Positions 19,812-28,915 of a stretch of DNA of 64,000 nt are shown here, in pieces. The stretch lies in assembly GCA_948146395.1 (NCBI GenBank), contig OX411554.1:38913730-38977729 (forward strand), written 5' to 3'. The notes below the pieces were generated by a model. It was given only the letters and a program-made list of their open reading frames with translations, was not told the origin of the DNA and did not search any database. The translations under genes and the position numbers were made by a program. The stretch comes from Fragum whitleyi (taxonomy: Eukaryota; Mollusca; Bivalvia; Cardiida; Cardiidae). Position 1 is the first letter of the stretch, and each line of letters begins with the position of its first letter.

Positions 19812-21525
19812 ATTACAGCTAACAACATCGTGAAATTGATATTCATCTTAATCAAAACCATTCAAATTCAGTTCTGCATTCATTCATTCCATACTACCCC
19901 TACGAAATCGCCTTATATGTCACATATATGTCTAGATCTATGTCCCATATAAGCGGCATATAAGTAACATAGTTGTTTGCCATATATGTGGCTTATATGT
20001 CACAGATTAGTATTTTAAATGCAAATGAGATCTATGTCCCATATAAGTGGCATATATGGCTAAAATGCCATATAAGTCACATATATGTGGTTTATATGCC
20101 ACTTATATGGATGGGGGACAATAACTTATATGAGCCATATATGTCACTTATATGTCCCATATATGCCACTTATATGGGACTTATATGCCATTTATATGGG
20201 GCATTTAAGTCCCATATATGTCAAAAGTAGGTCAGTACTAGAATGCATTTGTGTACACTTTATTTTGAAGAAATTATTTTCTTTGTCTCAAAAACTGTGT
20301 ACAATATTTTCAACTTCTAAACTAACTTTTGAATAATACTTGCTATGCAAATGGAAAGAGAGGTTATGTTAAAGTATTATAATATAACTTGGCAATGAAA
20401 AGAACTAGCCTGTAAGCCTAGCATTTTTCTACTTTGGGCACTTTTTGAATTTGAAGCAAAGGACTTTCTTTTCACTACGTTCAAAGAAACAATTATTATT
20501 TCATAAATATGCTTTCATTGATTAGTATGTATACTGCAATTTGCTTCTTTGAATAATCCTGAGCATGTGTTACAGAATCACAATTAAAACAAGTTTTCTT
20601 AACATCTCAAAATTTCTTGTCCATTACCTCTATATTTCTGAAATATTGATTTAAGTGTGATTTGTGCACCTAATATTTCATGTGAAAATATCAATTACAT
20701 ATGAAAGAATTAGAAAAGAGAAATTCCATTTAGTTTTTACCTTAATTTCATTGTTTAGACATCAATATAATCCAAACACAGTAAACATATTAGATTTTTT
20801 TCAAAACTACCACTAAACTGAATAAATAAATAACACTTTGTTTCATTGGCTTAAACTGAGATTACAAGAAGAGGTTTCATTGGTCTGATGTGTCAGGTGA
20901 CTATGTGGCTTAGCAGCTATCCATATAAATGACATAGATGTTCTCCATTCATTTGACTCCCCAAGAAGGCTTATATGTCAGTTATATGTCAGTTATATGG
21001 GACTTATAAAGAGATTGCTACCTTAACTAATTCCAGACATATAACTGGCATATACATAGATCTCACATAGTAGCATTTCAGCTCAACATATAAGTGGCTT
21101 ATATGCCAGTTATATGCCCCATATAACTGACATATAACTGACATATAAGTGGCATATAAGTCTGTCTAAGTCAGTTTGGTAAGGGTACACTCAAACCATT
21201 CAAACTGACCGAAAAAGATAGAATCAACAACAACATTCAAAATATATATAGCTCGAAAAAATATCGCGCTTTGACTGACATAATTGAATTTGAAAGCCTC
21301 TGATAGGTTTTTAATAAAATAAGAAGCTATTTTCATAACTTGGTTGTATATTTCATTAAAGGGAGGCAATGAATATCCCTATTTTTGTTCAACCTGAACA
21401 AAATTAGCAATATTTAGTTGCCTCCCTTTACATTCACTCAAAACTCGCTCTACACACCAATTCAATTTCATTCCAAAATCATTCCAAAATCATTCACCTA
21501 GTCAATTTCATGATGTTGTTAATTG
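19812..21525. mobile_element. TIR element family I, copy 1, expanded
   Basis: Inverted ends near AACAACATCGTGAAATTGAT (left) and TCAATTTCATGATGTTGTTA (right). The central hairpin ATTTTTGTTCAACCTGAACA is at 21379-21400. Shorter relatives are at 55205-55620 and 63563 onward. This copy is enlarged by the ATATG-repeat element at 19912-21165. Confidence 0.5.
19912..21165. mobile_element. Foldback-like element with ATATG-repeat arms
   Basis: Two arms (19912-20225 and 20920-21165) are made almost wholly of CTTATATGTCCCATATATGC-like words in which ATATG or CATAT recurs about every 11 bases, on alternating strands. They can pair with each other across a unique centre of about 690 bp (20226-20919) without any ORF. 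Resembles foldback elements whose inverted repeats are built of short tandem units. Confidence 0.55.
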
Positions 21526-21654
21526 TACCAGTTTTTCAGACAATATAAGCAGAGTGGCTTAAGTTGTCTATGCAGTCTGATCTTGAACATTACTGTCTGC
21601 CAAATATTGAATAGCAGGAGAAGGTGAGATCATTGGGAAAAAAGATTTTTAAAA

Positions 21655-21775
21655 CAAGATGTGTTTGTGAAACACGAATGCCCCCGTAACAGCAATCTCT
21701 CCATAAGGCAAAGGTTAAGTTTGGTTAAGTTTTCGGACAGACGGACAGACGGACGGACGGACGGACAGACAGACG

Positions 21776-21806
<31 letters not shown>

Positions 21807-21850
21807 ATGAGTAAAAAAATATGCCCCCGATCTCTCAATACGGGGGCATA
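21655..21850 (+). mobile_element. Small hairpin-tailed element with GACG/GACA run
   Basis: CAAGATGTGTTTGTGAAACA start, GACGGACAGACA-type run at 21735-21806, and terminal stem-loop TGCCCCCGAT...CGGGGGCA (21822-21848). Compare 13411-13593. Confidence 0.5.
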
Positions 21851-21950
21851 AAAAGATTCTCCTAACCGCAAAATGTTTTGGACCCCAAAAAAGCATATAT
21901 ATTTTCAAGTAAGTCACAAATTTTGATATCTTACAGTCAATTTATTATCA

Positions 21951-22198
21951 ATTGAGCCTGTGTGTGACATTTCAAACAATCTCCAATGTGTACAAAGCAA
22001 GCACTCTGGCCAGCCTGTGCATCTGCACAATCTGGTCTGACCAAAGTCTTCACTATGTGATTTGTAGATAAATTAGGTCGAGTATCTGCAGGCACTTTGG
22101 TAATCTTCTAATAGCAACATGTAATTGTCTGAGCTGCTAAATGTCTGCACCTCACGCACATGTCAAATTGTTGGAAATATCACGCACAGGCTCAATTT
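21951..22198. mobile_element. TIR MITE family N, copy 1
   Basis: Inverted ends TTGAGCCTGTGTGTGACATT and ATCACGCACAGGCTCAA. A second copy is at 24746-24995. Confidence 0.55.
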
Positions 22199-22248
22199 TA
22201 TTGACTAAATCTTCAACATCACCAAAATTATGACCAATTGGCAATATC

Positions 22249-22679
22249 AGGCCTCCTAGCAGGCCTAAACGAAAATAAAGGTTTTTAAAAGGCTCCAATG
22301 TATGAAAATAAAGGCCTTTTAGTGTAAAATATGAAAAAAATAAAGAGTAAATAAAGACTATTTTAGTCGAGGTTCTTATTTCTTTATTGAACCCATAGTC
22401 ATTTTTTTATGTTATATACTGCATTCTGAAAACTCAAGATGGAAGAAACAAAAGCAGCATTTTTTAACTACACGTAAAAGAAGGGAAAATGCAGAACAAA
22501 AGCCATTACTTGCTTTCAGCTAGCACTGCAACCAGTCAGAGCAAATATAAAGGTTTTGAGTGAGAATTACAGGCTATTTTGGCGTTGTAAAGGTTTTCTG
22601 GGGAAATGTAAAGGTTTTAAAGGTTTGCTCTGAAATTAAAGGTTTTTAAAGGTTTTAAAGGTTTCACTAGGAGGCCTGC
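22249..22679. mobile_element. hAT-like MITE with AAAGGTTTT arms
   Basis: Inverted ends AGGCCTCCTAG and CTAGGAGGCCT. Flanks GCAATATC and GCAATATA match at 7 of 8. The interior holds repeated AAAGGTTTTTAAAGG words on both arms. No ORF. Confidence 0.65.
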
Positions 22680-22694
22680 AATATATTTGACAAT

Positions 22695-22925
22695 ATTAGG
22701 GATTGATAATGGCTTGTGCTAGTGTTTGAAATCCAGGAGTCATAGACTCATTAACTGTCACGAATTCTGAAGGGGTTGATACAAGAGAAAAGCCACATTA
22801 TTAGGGATCAATCAGGGCTTGTGCTAGTATTTGAAATGGAGGAGTCATAGACTCATTAACTGTCAAATTTTGGGGGTCAACACTAATTCTGAAGGGGTCA
22901 AGACAAGAGAAAAGCCACATTGTGA
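22695..22925. repeat. Tandem duplication of about 110-120 bp
   Basis: Two adjacent diverged copies, each running from TTAGGGAT and GGCTTGTGCTAGT to AGAGAAAAGCCACATT. Confidence 0.6.
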
Positions 22926-23189
22926 GTAGAATTTTTTCCAGGTTTCAGTGTGAATGGCCGTTTCTTGAAAGATTAAAATGTAAGAATTTAAAAAGTAAAA
23001 TTCTAAAAAATATACAAGATACATCATTAAGAGCCAACCCAAATCAACCTATCCGGAGAATTGGGAAGCAGAGGGTTCAAGTCACTGCCTCTCTCTCAAG
23101 GATGTGAGAACATCAGGATATGGTTTGACTTTTTTAATGAGGCTTTACGCAGCTTTCAACATTTCTTTCAGTTATATTGTGGTGGCTGT

Positions 23190-23400
23190 CGCACCTAACA
23201 ATGGATTCCTAGTATTTCTCACACCAGTACAATCATTACATCCTTTCTTAACCTAAAGCTGCTATCCTACATAGGTTTATGATTATCAACACATTGGTGG
23301 GAGACAAACAGTGGAAAAGGATGAGTGCTGCCGTCGGGGATTGAACCCAGGACTATCAGGATAAAGAGTTCCAGAGCAACACAATAATCTTACAAACAAC
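23190..23400 (-). repeat. tRNA-derived SINE
   Basis: On the minus strand a B-box-like GGTTCAATCCC (about 23335-23350) follows a degenerate tRNA head. The body, GGAATCCATTGTTAGGTGC on this strand, recurs at 58150-58312 without a head. Confidence 0.5.
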
Positions 23401-23454
23401 AAGTACCCAACTGTAGCAGAGCTGAGAATAACCCTACAGGACTGGGCCTCAAAG

Positions 23455-23805
23455 CAGAGGTGTGGAATTCCCATGCCGGACTTGTCTGACACGTCTTTTC
23501 TACTTTCAGGCAAGTACATTTTTCTAGGCCACTTGCCACTGACAAGTAAATACCAGAGCAAATCTTGCAATAGCACTAAAAAGATCTAGGAGAAAAGTCA
23601 TCCTTTTGTTTGAATCAAAGGGAAGAAAACATTGTCTTAAATGAAGAAAATGCTGGGTTACAGCATTTTCTTCATCAAAACAATATTTTCTCAATATTTA
23701 TGAACCTTTTTTTGTGGACAAGTTCATTTAGATCCTGGACAAGTAAGAAATCAGCGATTACTTGTCCAGGGACAAGTGGAGAAACTCTGTGTTTCCACAC
23801 ACCAG
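23455..23805. mobile_element. hAT-like MITE, copy 2
   Basis: Same family as 13712-14068, with central palindrome AATGCTGGGTTACAGCATT. It is flanked by a perfect 8-bp target duplication CCTCAAAG (23447-23454 and 23806-23813), which fixes the superfamily as hAT-like. Confidence 0.85.
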
Positions 23806-23882
23806 CCTCAAAGTGAAATGTAAAACAAATGTAGTAATTGTTTGACTACAAGATGAAGGGTCTAACCCCCAAGTCAAAGAGA

Positions 23883-23960
23883 CCTTCTTTAGCTCAGAGG
23901 TTAAGGCTTTGGTCTGGAAACCAATAATTTCAATATAATGTCAGAGTTGGTTTGACATGA
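23883..23960 (+). repeat. tRNA-like SINE fragment
   Basis: A-box-like TTAGCTCAGAGGTTAAGGC followed by a degraded body; no intact B box. Confidence 0.4.
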
Positions 23961-24064
23961 GCCTGTCTAGGTTTATTTTCAGCTATGCTTCTTTTGCTGA
24001 CAACGGAACTACTGGTAAACTAGTATAAACTAAACACCAACCCTGTTGACAATTAGCCCCTTAC

Positions 24065-24232
24065 CATAATCCTTTTATTCTTCCATGATATATCAACAAA
24101 TACAATTTTAGAATCAGTAGCTAGTGCAATATCTGGGTCGTCCCTAATTACTTCCCTTGATTTACGTTCTTGCATAAATGGAGGCATCTGTAATCGCATC
24201 CAGGCTCGTTTGTTTACCTTCTCATCATATTC
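24065..24232 (-). CDS. MRPS22: Mitochondrial ribosomal protein mS22, second recognised exon
   Basis: 168 nt, exactly 56 codons, phase 0-0, acceptor TTTTTTCTCAAG and donor ATG|GTAAGG. It encodes EYDEKVNKRAWMRLQMPPFM, QERKSREVIRDDPDIALATD and SKIVFVDISWKNKR. The motifs LQMPPFMQER and VFVDIS match LKMPPVLEER and VFTDIS of human mS22. Confidence 0.92.
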
Positions 24233-24745
24233 CTTGAGAAAAAATAGACATTAAAAGATTCACATCACGGTTTGAAACTATCAACTCTTTGCTGCTAGCC
24301 TAAAGGACCTGTGATACAAAAAAATTACAGGTCCTCCATGAAAAAATATGTTTGATTTCTAGCAATTTAAGGCATAAATTGCAAGGAAAAATTATGGAAA
24401 AGAAGAAATTGCTTTTGACAAGCAAATTCTTCTTTTTCTACAATGTTTTCAATTGATAATACAAATTTTAGTATTGGAAATGCAATAATGTTTCAAAACG
24501 GCATGTAAACTGGGGTACAATTTGAAAACAGTTTGCAATATCTTTTCAGCCTGAACACAGGGCTGGTTTCAAGCTGAAAAAACAAAAACAAGAACGGGAC
24601 CCGTCTGGGCCTGAAATAAGTTGGCCCAATTGTATTTTCAGCATAAGTTATGGTTCCCTAATTACTGCATTTAGTGCAATCTGCACATTAATTTAAAGAC
24701 CATAAGCCCAGGTTTTATGCAGCAAGACCAAGGATGAGACTATTT
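24233..24745. other. Intron DNA with hairpin repeat
   Basis: 24310-24460 contains GGACCTGTGATAC...TTACAGGTCC and GAAGAAATTGCTTTTGAC with its complement, a diverged foldback repeat akin to family C and to 48165-48250. Nothing else seen. Confidence 0.4.
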
Positions 24746-24995
24746 GAGCCTGTGTGTGACATTTCCAACAATTTCACATGTGTGCAAAGCAAAGCTACTG
24801 ACCAGCCTGTGCATCTGAATAGTCTGACCAGTCTTCGCTAAGTGCTCTGTAGATAGATAAGGTCTTGACCACCCTTTCAAGTGGTAGGCGAAAATTCCTA
24901 TTGCTTTCAATGCTCTGTGTTGTTGTCTAAGGAGCTCAATGTGAAATAGCTCGTTTTGATATTGGCAGTTACAACCGTTTCGCACTGAGCCTTGA
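24746..24995. mobile_element. TIR MITE family N, copy 2
   Basis: Begins TTGAGCCTGTGTGTGACATT and ends TTTCGCACTGAGCC; aligns with 21951-22198. Confidence 0.5.
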
Positions 24996-25886
24996 TTTTA
25001 TAGATATGCAGAAAATAGTCACTGTTGAGAAAAGAGTTTCATCATTTCATTAATATATATGGCTATCAAGTAAATGACTCATGACTCTTGCTAGTGTTCC
25101 AATTTGTCGAGTCATTGACCCCACAACCATTAAATTTTGAGGGTCAACACAGCTTTTACAGGGTTCAAAACAAGAATAATAGAGCAAATCAAGAATAGAA
25201 TTTGACAGGCTTCAGAGTCAATTCAATGACCTTTTCTTGTTAGCTAATGAAGTAAGCAAATAATTTGATATTTTTCAGATAGTATAAAGGATGCATCATT
25301 GAAAATTCAAAAGATAAAACCTTGTTTTGAGCCTTAGAAATTCTCACAAGGGTCGAGGAATTTCTAGGTTCAAAATAAGATTTTTTCTAAATCTTGTTGG
25401 ATCCAAACCCTCATTTACGAATCAAACACATGCCCTGAATGAACATCATCAATTGGCATAAAAAATGTTACACATTGATTGGTACATAACATAAATTTTA
25501 AACTGCCAGCAATTTTTAATAAATCAATTTACTGGGTATTTTGATTAAGAAAGGAAAATATTTCTACAATTTCATCAATTTTAACCTTGTCATGCTCAAT
25601 ATTTTGTTTAAAATCAAAATTACATTAAAATCAAAGATGCCCTTTCTATTGGGCAATATTTATTTTGAAAATATGATTTCTAGTCTTTTCTGGTTTACAA
25701 ATGTAAAACAGGTGGTATGGACTAGGATCAGAATGCACATAATGTGCAGGCTGATCTCCGTCTATACCTCCTGCCAAAGCAGGAATATTCAGCATGACAA
25801 GGGTTAAGTTGTAATCTTCAACTAATCACTAAATGAACCAGTCTAAAATTTTGTCAACTTTTTAGGAGTTTAAGATTTTCACAAAC
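24996..25886. other. Intron DNA, diverged repeat only
   Basis: 25085-25440 resembles 22695-22925 (GAGGGTCAACAC, CAAGAGAA-like words). No other feature recognised. Confidence 0.35.
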
Positions 25887-26077
25887 CTTTTGCACTTCTT
25901 CATCCGTCAACACTTTATATTTTGGTTTGGTAGGTCTGTTTGCCTTGTACGCATGAAAAATCCTCTCCGGATCAAACCCTCGTAGTTTTGTTAGAATCGT
26001 CTGTACATCCGTCCTCATGAACACAAGGAATGGATCTCTTGCTTGGTCATCTGTGTTGCGGTTTTTAGTCCTTGAAG
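25887..26077 (-). CDS. MRPS22: Mitochondrial ribosomal protein mS22, first recognised exon
   Basis: 191 nt. The first two bases complete a codon begun upstream, then 63 codons follow, ending at AAG|GTTTGT. It encodes SRTKNRNTDDQARDPFLVF, RTDVQTILTKLRGFDPERIF and HAYKANRPTKPKYKVLTDEE. The hallmark DVQTILTK matches DEEVQTILTK, near the mature N-terminus of human mS22. The exon(s) coding the mitochondrial transit peptide must lie to the right and end in phase 1. A TTAA MITE ends 17 bases upstream of this exon's start. Confidence 0.93.
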
Positions 26078-26094
26078 CTGTAATCAAAGATTAA

Positions 26095-26315
26095 CCCTTT
26101 GCTGTTTAATCCCTGCTATTTACGTGTCAGTGATTTTATGATTGAGAAAACATTGTGAAAAAAGAAGAAATTGCTTCTGACAAACAATTTCTTCTTTTTC
26201 CACACTATTTTCTACCCTACAGAATGGTTATTTTTCAAATTAAATTTACTTAAAATTTTCGTCTGCAAAATCTTTGAATTTGGACAGGTCCAAAATTTTT
26301 TAAAACAGGAAAGGG
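26095..26315 (-). mobile_element. piggyBac-like TTAA MITE (family C), inverted copy
   Basis: Reverse-oriented copy of 14857-15077. TTAA is intact on the exon side (26091-26094) and mutated to TAAA on the other. It supplies intron sequence from position -18 upstream of the MRPS22 acceptor. Confidence 0.75.
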
Positions 26316-26777
26316 TAAACCTATTGACAATTTATTCCTATTTTTGATATGTTTACCATTTCCTGTTTTGTTTTGTTATTTATGTTTGTTTGTTTTTTGT
26401 TTTTTTTTTTTGTATTTCCATTGTATTTCAGATCTATTTGTCGGACGAATTGCAATCTTTGAGGATGTTTCTGTAGTGATCACAGTGGTTCTGAAATATT
26501 TTGAATGTCTGCTTGTCCATGGACAAGTAACAATTACAAACTGGCTTGTCTGTATCTAAAATCTACTTGTCCATTGAATTTTGAAGAGTACTTAATATCG
26601 AAAAGAAAAAAGATGTTGCTAAAAAAAACTAAAACTATCCTAGAAATAGACTTGCTGTTCACATGGGATAACATGGAATTTCAGCAAACAGCTAACTTTT
26701 TATGAAAATAATTCTCTCTAGAGATATTTCAAATTGTCTATGGACAACCTAACCATGAAATATGTTGTCCGTGCAGT
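26316..26777. other. Diverged hAT-like MITE remnant and T-rich DNA
   Basis: CTTGTCCATGGACAAG (26512-26527) and a later CTTGTCC recall the subterminal palindromes of the MITE at 13712. Bases 26385-26412 are T-rich. No gene. Confidence 0.35.
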
Positions 26778-27736
26778 TTAACCCTTTCCTGTTTTACAAA
26801 ATTTTGGACCTGTCCAAATTCAAAGGTTTTGCAGACAAAAACTTAAAGTGGATTTAATTTGAACAAGAGGACCAAGATGGTCCTAGATCGCTCACCTGAG
26901 TCTCTTTGACCCCTGGGACATCACATTGATTAGATAGGTAGATGTCAAAAAGAAGATAATTACCTAAGATCAATACCATGGAACGTTTTCAGCGAAGAGC
27001 AAGACAGATATGCCTTTTTGCTCTTTGATTCTAAGTAAAAAGGGATGCACCAGGGTGGACCCCAAATGAGATCCCAGGGTCTTGATATGAACAAACTTGG
27101 AAGAGGTCCATAAGATGATGCTACATACTAAATATGAAAGCTGTCTGCCTAATGGTTTCAAAAAAGAAGACTTTCGAAGGTTTTCCTATTTTCACCCTTC
27201 GTGCTCAGATGAGCTGAAAGGGATGTGCCCAGGTGGAGCCCAAATATGACCCAAGGGTCTTGATATGAACAAACTTGGTAGGGGCCCACTAGATGATACT
27301 TCATACCAACTAGAAAGCCATGAATGGCTTGAGTCGCTCCACAGACTTGAAATTCTTGAAATAGCAAATCTTAAGACCCGGTCACACAGCCTTCCACGAG
27401 TCGATCACGTGTAATTTCGCCGAATTTTTCAAAAAAAAATCTACACGCGGTGAAAAATCAGCAAAATTGTCTCAAGCGTGCTAAACACGCGAATGACAAG
27501 TGGACCATCGCATGTCCTCCACGAGTCCTCCGTGTGTGAGCGCTTGTGGTGAGAAAATGGGGTCACAAGTGATCACACGCAGCGTGTGTGTATCACTTGT
27601 GCTCCCCGTGTGGTGCGTGTGTACCGCATGTGCTTCCCGTGTGAGTCACGTGCCGATCACCTGTGCTCCGCTTGCCGCCCACGTATATTAAAGCCGCCAC
27701 AACCGGTGTTCTGAGACAGAGAGCCAGTCAGGCAAT

Positions 27737-27958
27737 GTGCTCGAAGACCTCGAGAGGGAGGACGCAGAGCCCGGATCAGCCAACTACAGTTCTCAGCACA
27801 GGAAGAGGAGGAGAAAGGAGGACGAGGAGGAGAGTTGGTTGCCCGAACTTCTTAAATATCTACAGACAAACCAAACACTCCTTGAAAAGCTGATGGAAAA
27901 AATGATCGAAGGCAATCACTTGTCCACACTGTCACTTCCACAAGAACTAGTCAAGTAG
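27737..27958 (+). pseudogene. Possible C-terminal part of the Harbinger accessory protein
   Basis: A 73-codon frame, MLEDLEREDAEPGS through HRKRRRKEDEEESWLPELLK to SLPQELVK. It has a basic-acidic stretch and a leucine-rich coiled-coil-like tail, and runs toward and slightly overlaps the transposase 3' end. Harbinger elements usually carry a second, Myb/SANT-like gene and this fits its tail. The DNA-binding part is absent, so the assignment is inference. Confidence 0.4.
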
Positions 27959-28915
27959 CAAGTTGTTTTGCCATGCAACACTCCCAGCAGGGGATGAACA
28001 CCATTCCACCATTGCTCTTGACAATCTGTAGTTGAAGATTCATTGTTTTCTAGATAGCTGTGTTTCCCAAAGGGCTTCATCATATAGCTTCTAAATGCAT
28101 CATCACCCACCAGGAAGTAAGGTAGATCTTCTGTGTCTCCTGGGAGGGGAGTAGGCTGAGGGAATCCAAGAATGTCACCGTTCTGTAAGCCTTCTTTAAA
28201 CCCACTGGCATTGTAGATATGCGCGTCTGATGAAGCCCCCTTGCCATTCACGTCCACCCATAAGAACTTGTAATCACTGGTGACCACAGCCAAGAGAATA
28301 ATGCTGAAAAACTTCTTGTAGTTGTAGAATTCAGAGCCAGAGTTGGGAGGGACCTTGCATGCTATGTGTTTGCCGTCTATAGCTCCAACCATGTGAGGAA
28401 AATTCCACCTGTTCAGCAAATCGTCTGTAATTTGTTGCCACTTTGGGGGTTTCTGGAGGTGCCAGCATCTCCTCACGATAAACATGCACAATTGCCTCAC
28501 AAACTTCACGAACAATGAGGCTTATGGTGTTGTGTGGGACAAGCAAACCGTACTGCATCTCCCTGCATTTCGAGCCTGATACAAGTTGCCTCAAAGTGAT
28601 GGCCACCTTTAAGCATGTGTCCAAGGGAGCTCGCTAATTGGTTGTCTCCTTCGTCAGTGTTGGTGTCAGCCTTTCCACCAGTTCATCATACATCACCGAA
28701 GGCATTCTCATAAAGTTCTTGAATGCACGGAGGTCCTCGTTTCTCAGCTCCACCATCAGCATGTCATACAGCCCCAGCTGTGACCTGCAGTTGATCCATT
28801 GACGCACCCATGTGGCTCTGACTCTTCTTCGTCTTCTCATCACTCTTCTTCTGGCATCCAGGGCTTGCTGAACCTGAAGTAGCTGGTTCTGATGTTCTTG
28901 CAGCAGCATAACCAT
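27916..28915 (-). pseudogene. Harbinger-type DDE transposase, broken
   Basis: DDE_Tnp_4-like nuclease. The N-terminal helical region is followed by an in-frame TAG at 28634-28636. The frame then continues with LDTCLKVAITLRQL and ISLIVREVCEAIV. A frameshift near 28443 moves to the catalytic part, with the first Asp in MVGAIDGKHIACKVP and the second in YFLVGDDAFRS. A further frameshift follows near NNES, in front of NYRLSRAMVE where the third acidic residue would sit, and the expected C-terminus is missing. It is therefore not functional. Confidence 0.85.

Noticed and set aside
19509..21917. Frames with repeated SVRPSV or SVCPSV
   Set aside because: They translate the GACGGACG runs at the 3' ends of Helentron-like and small hairpin elements.
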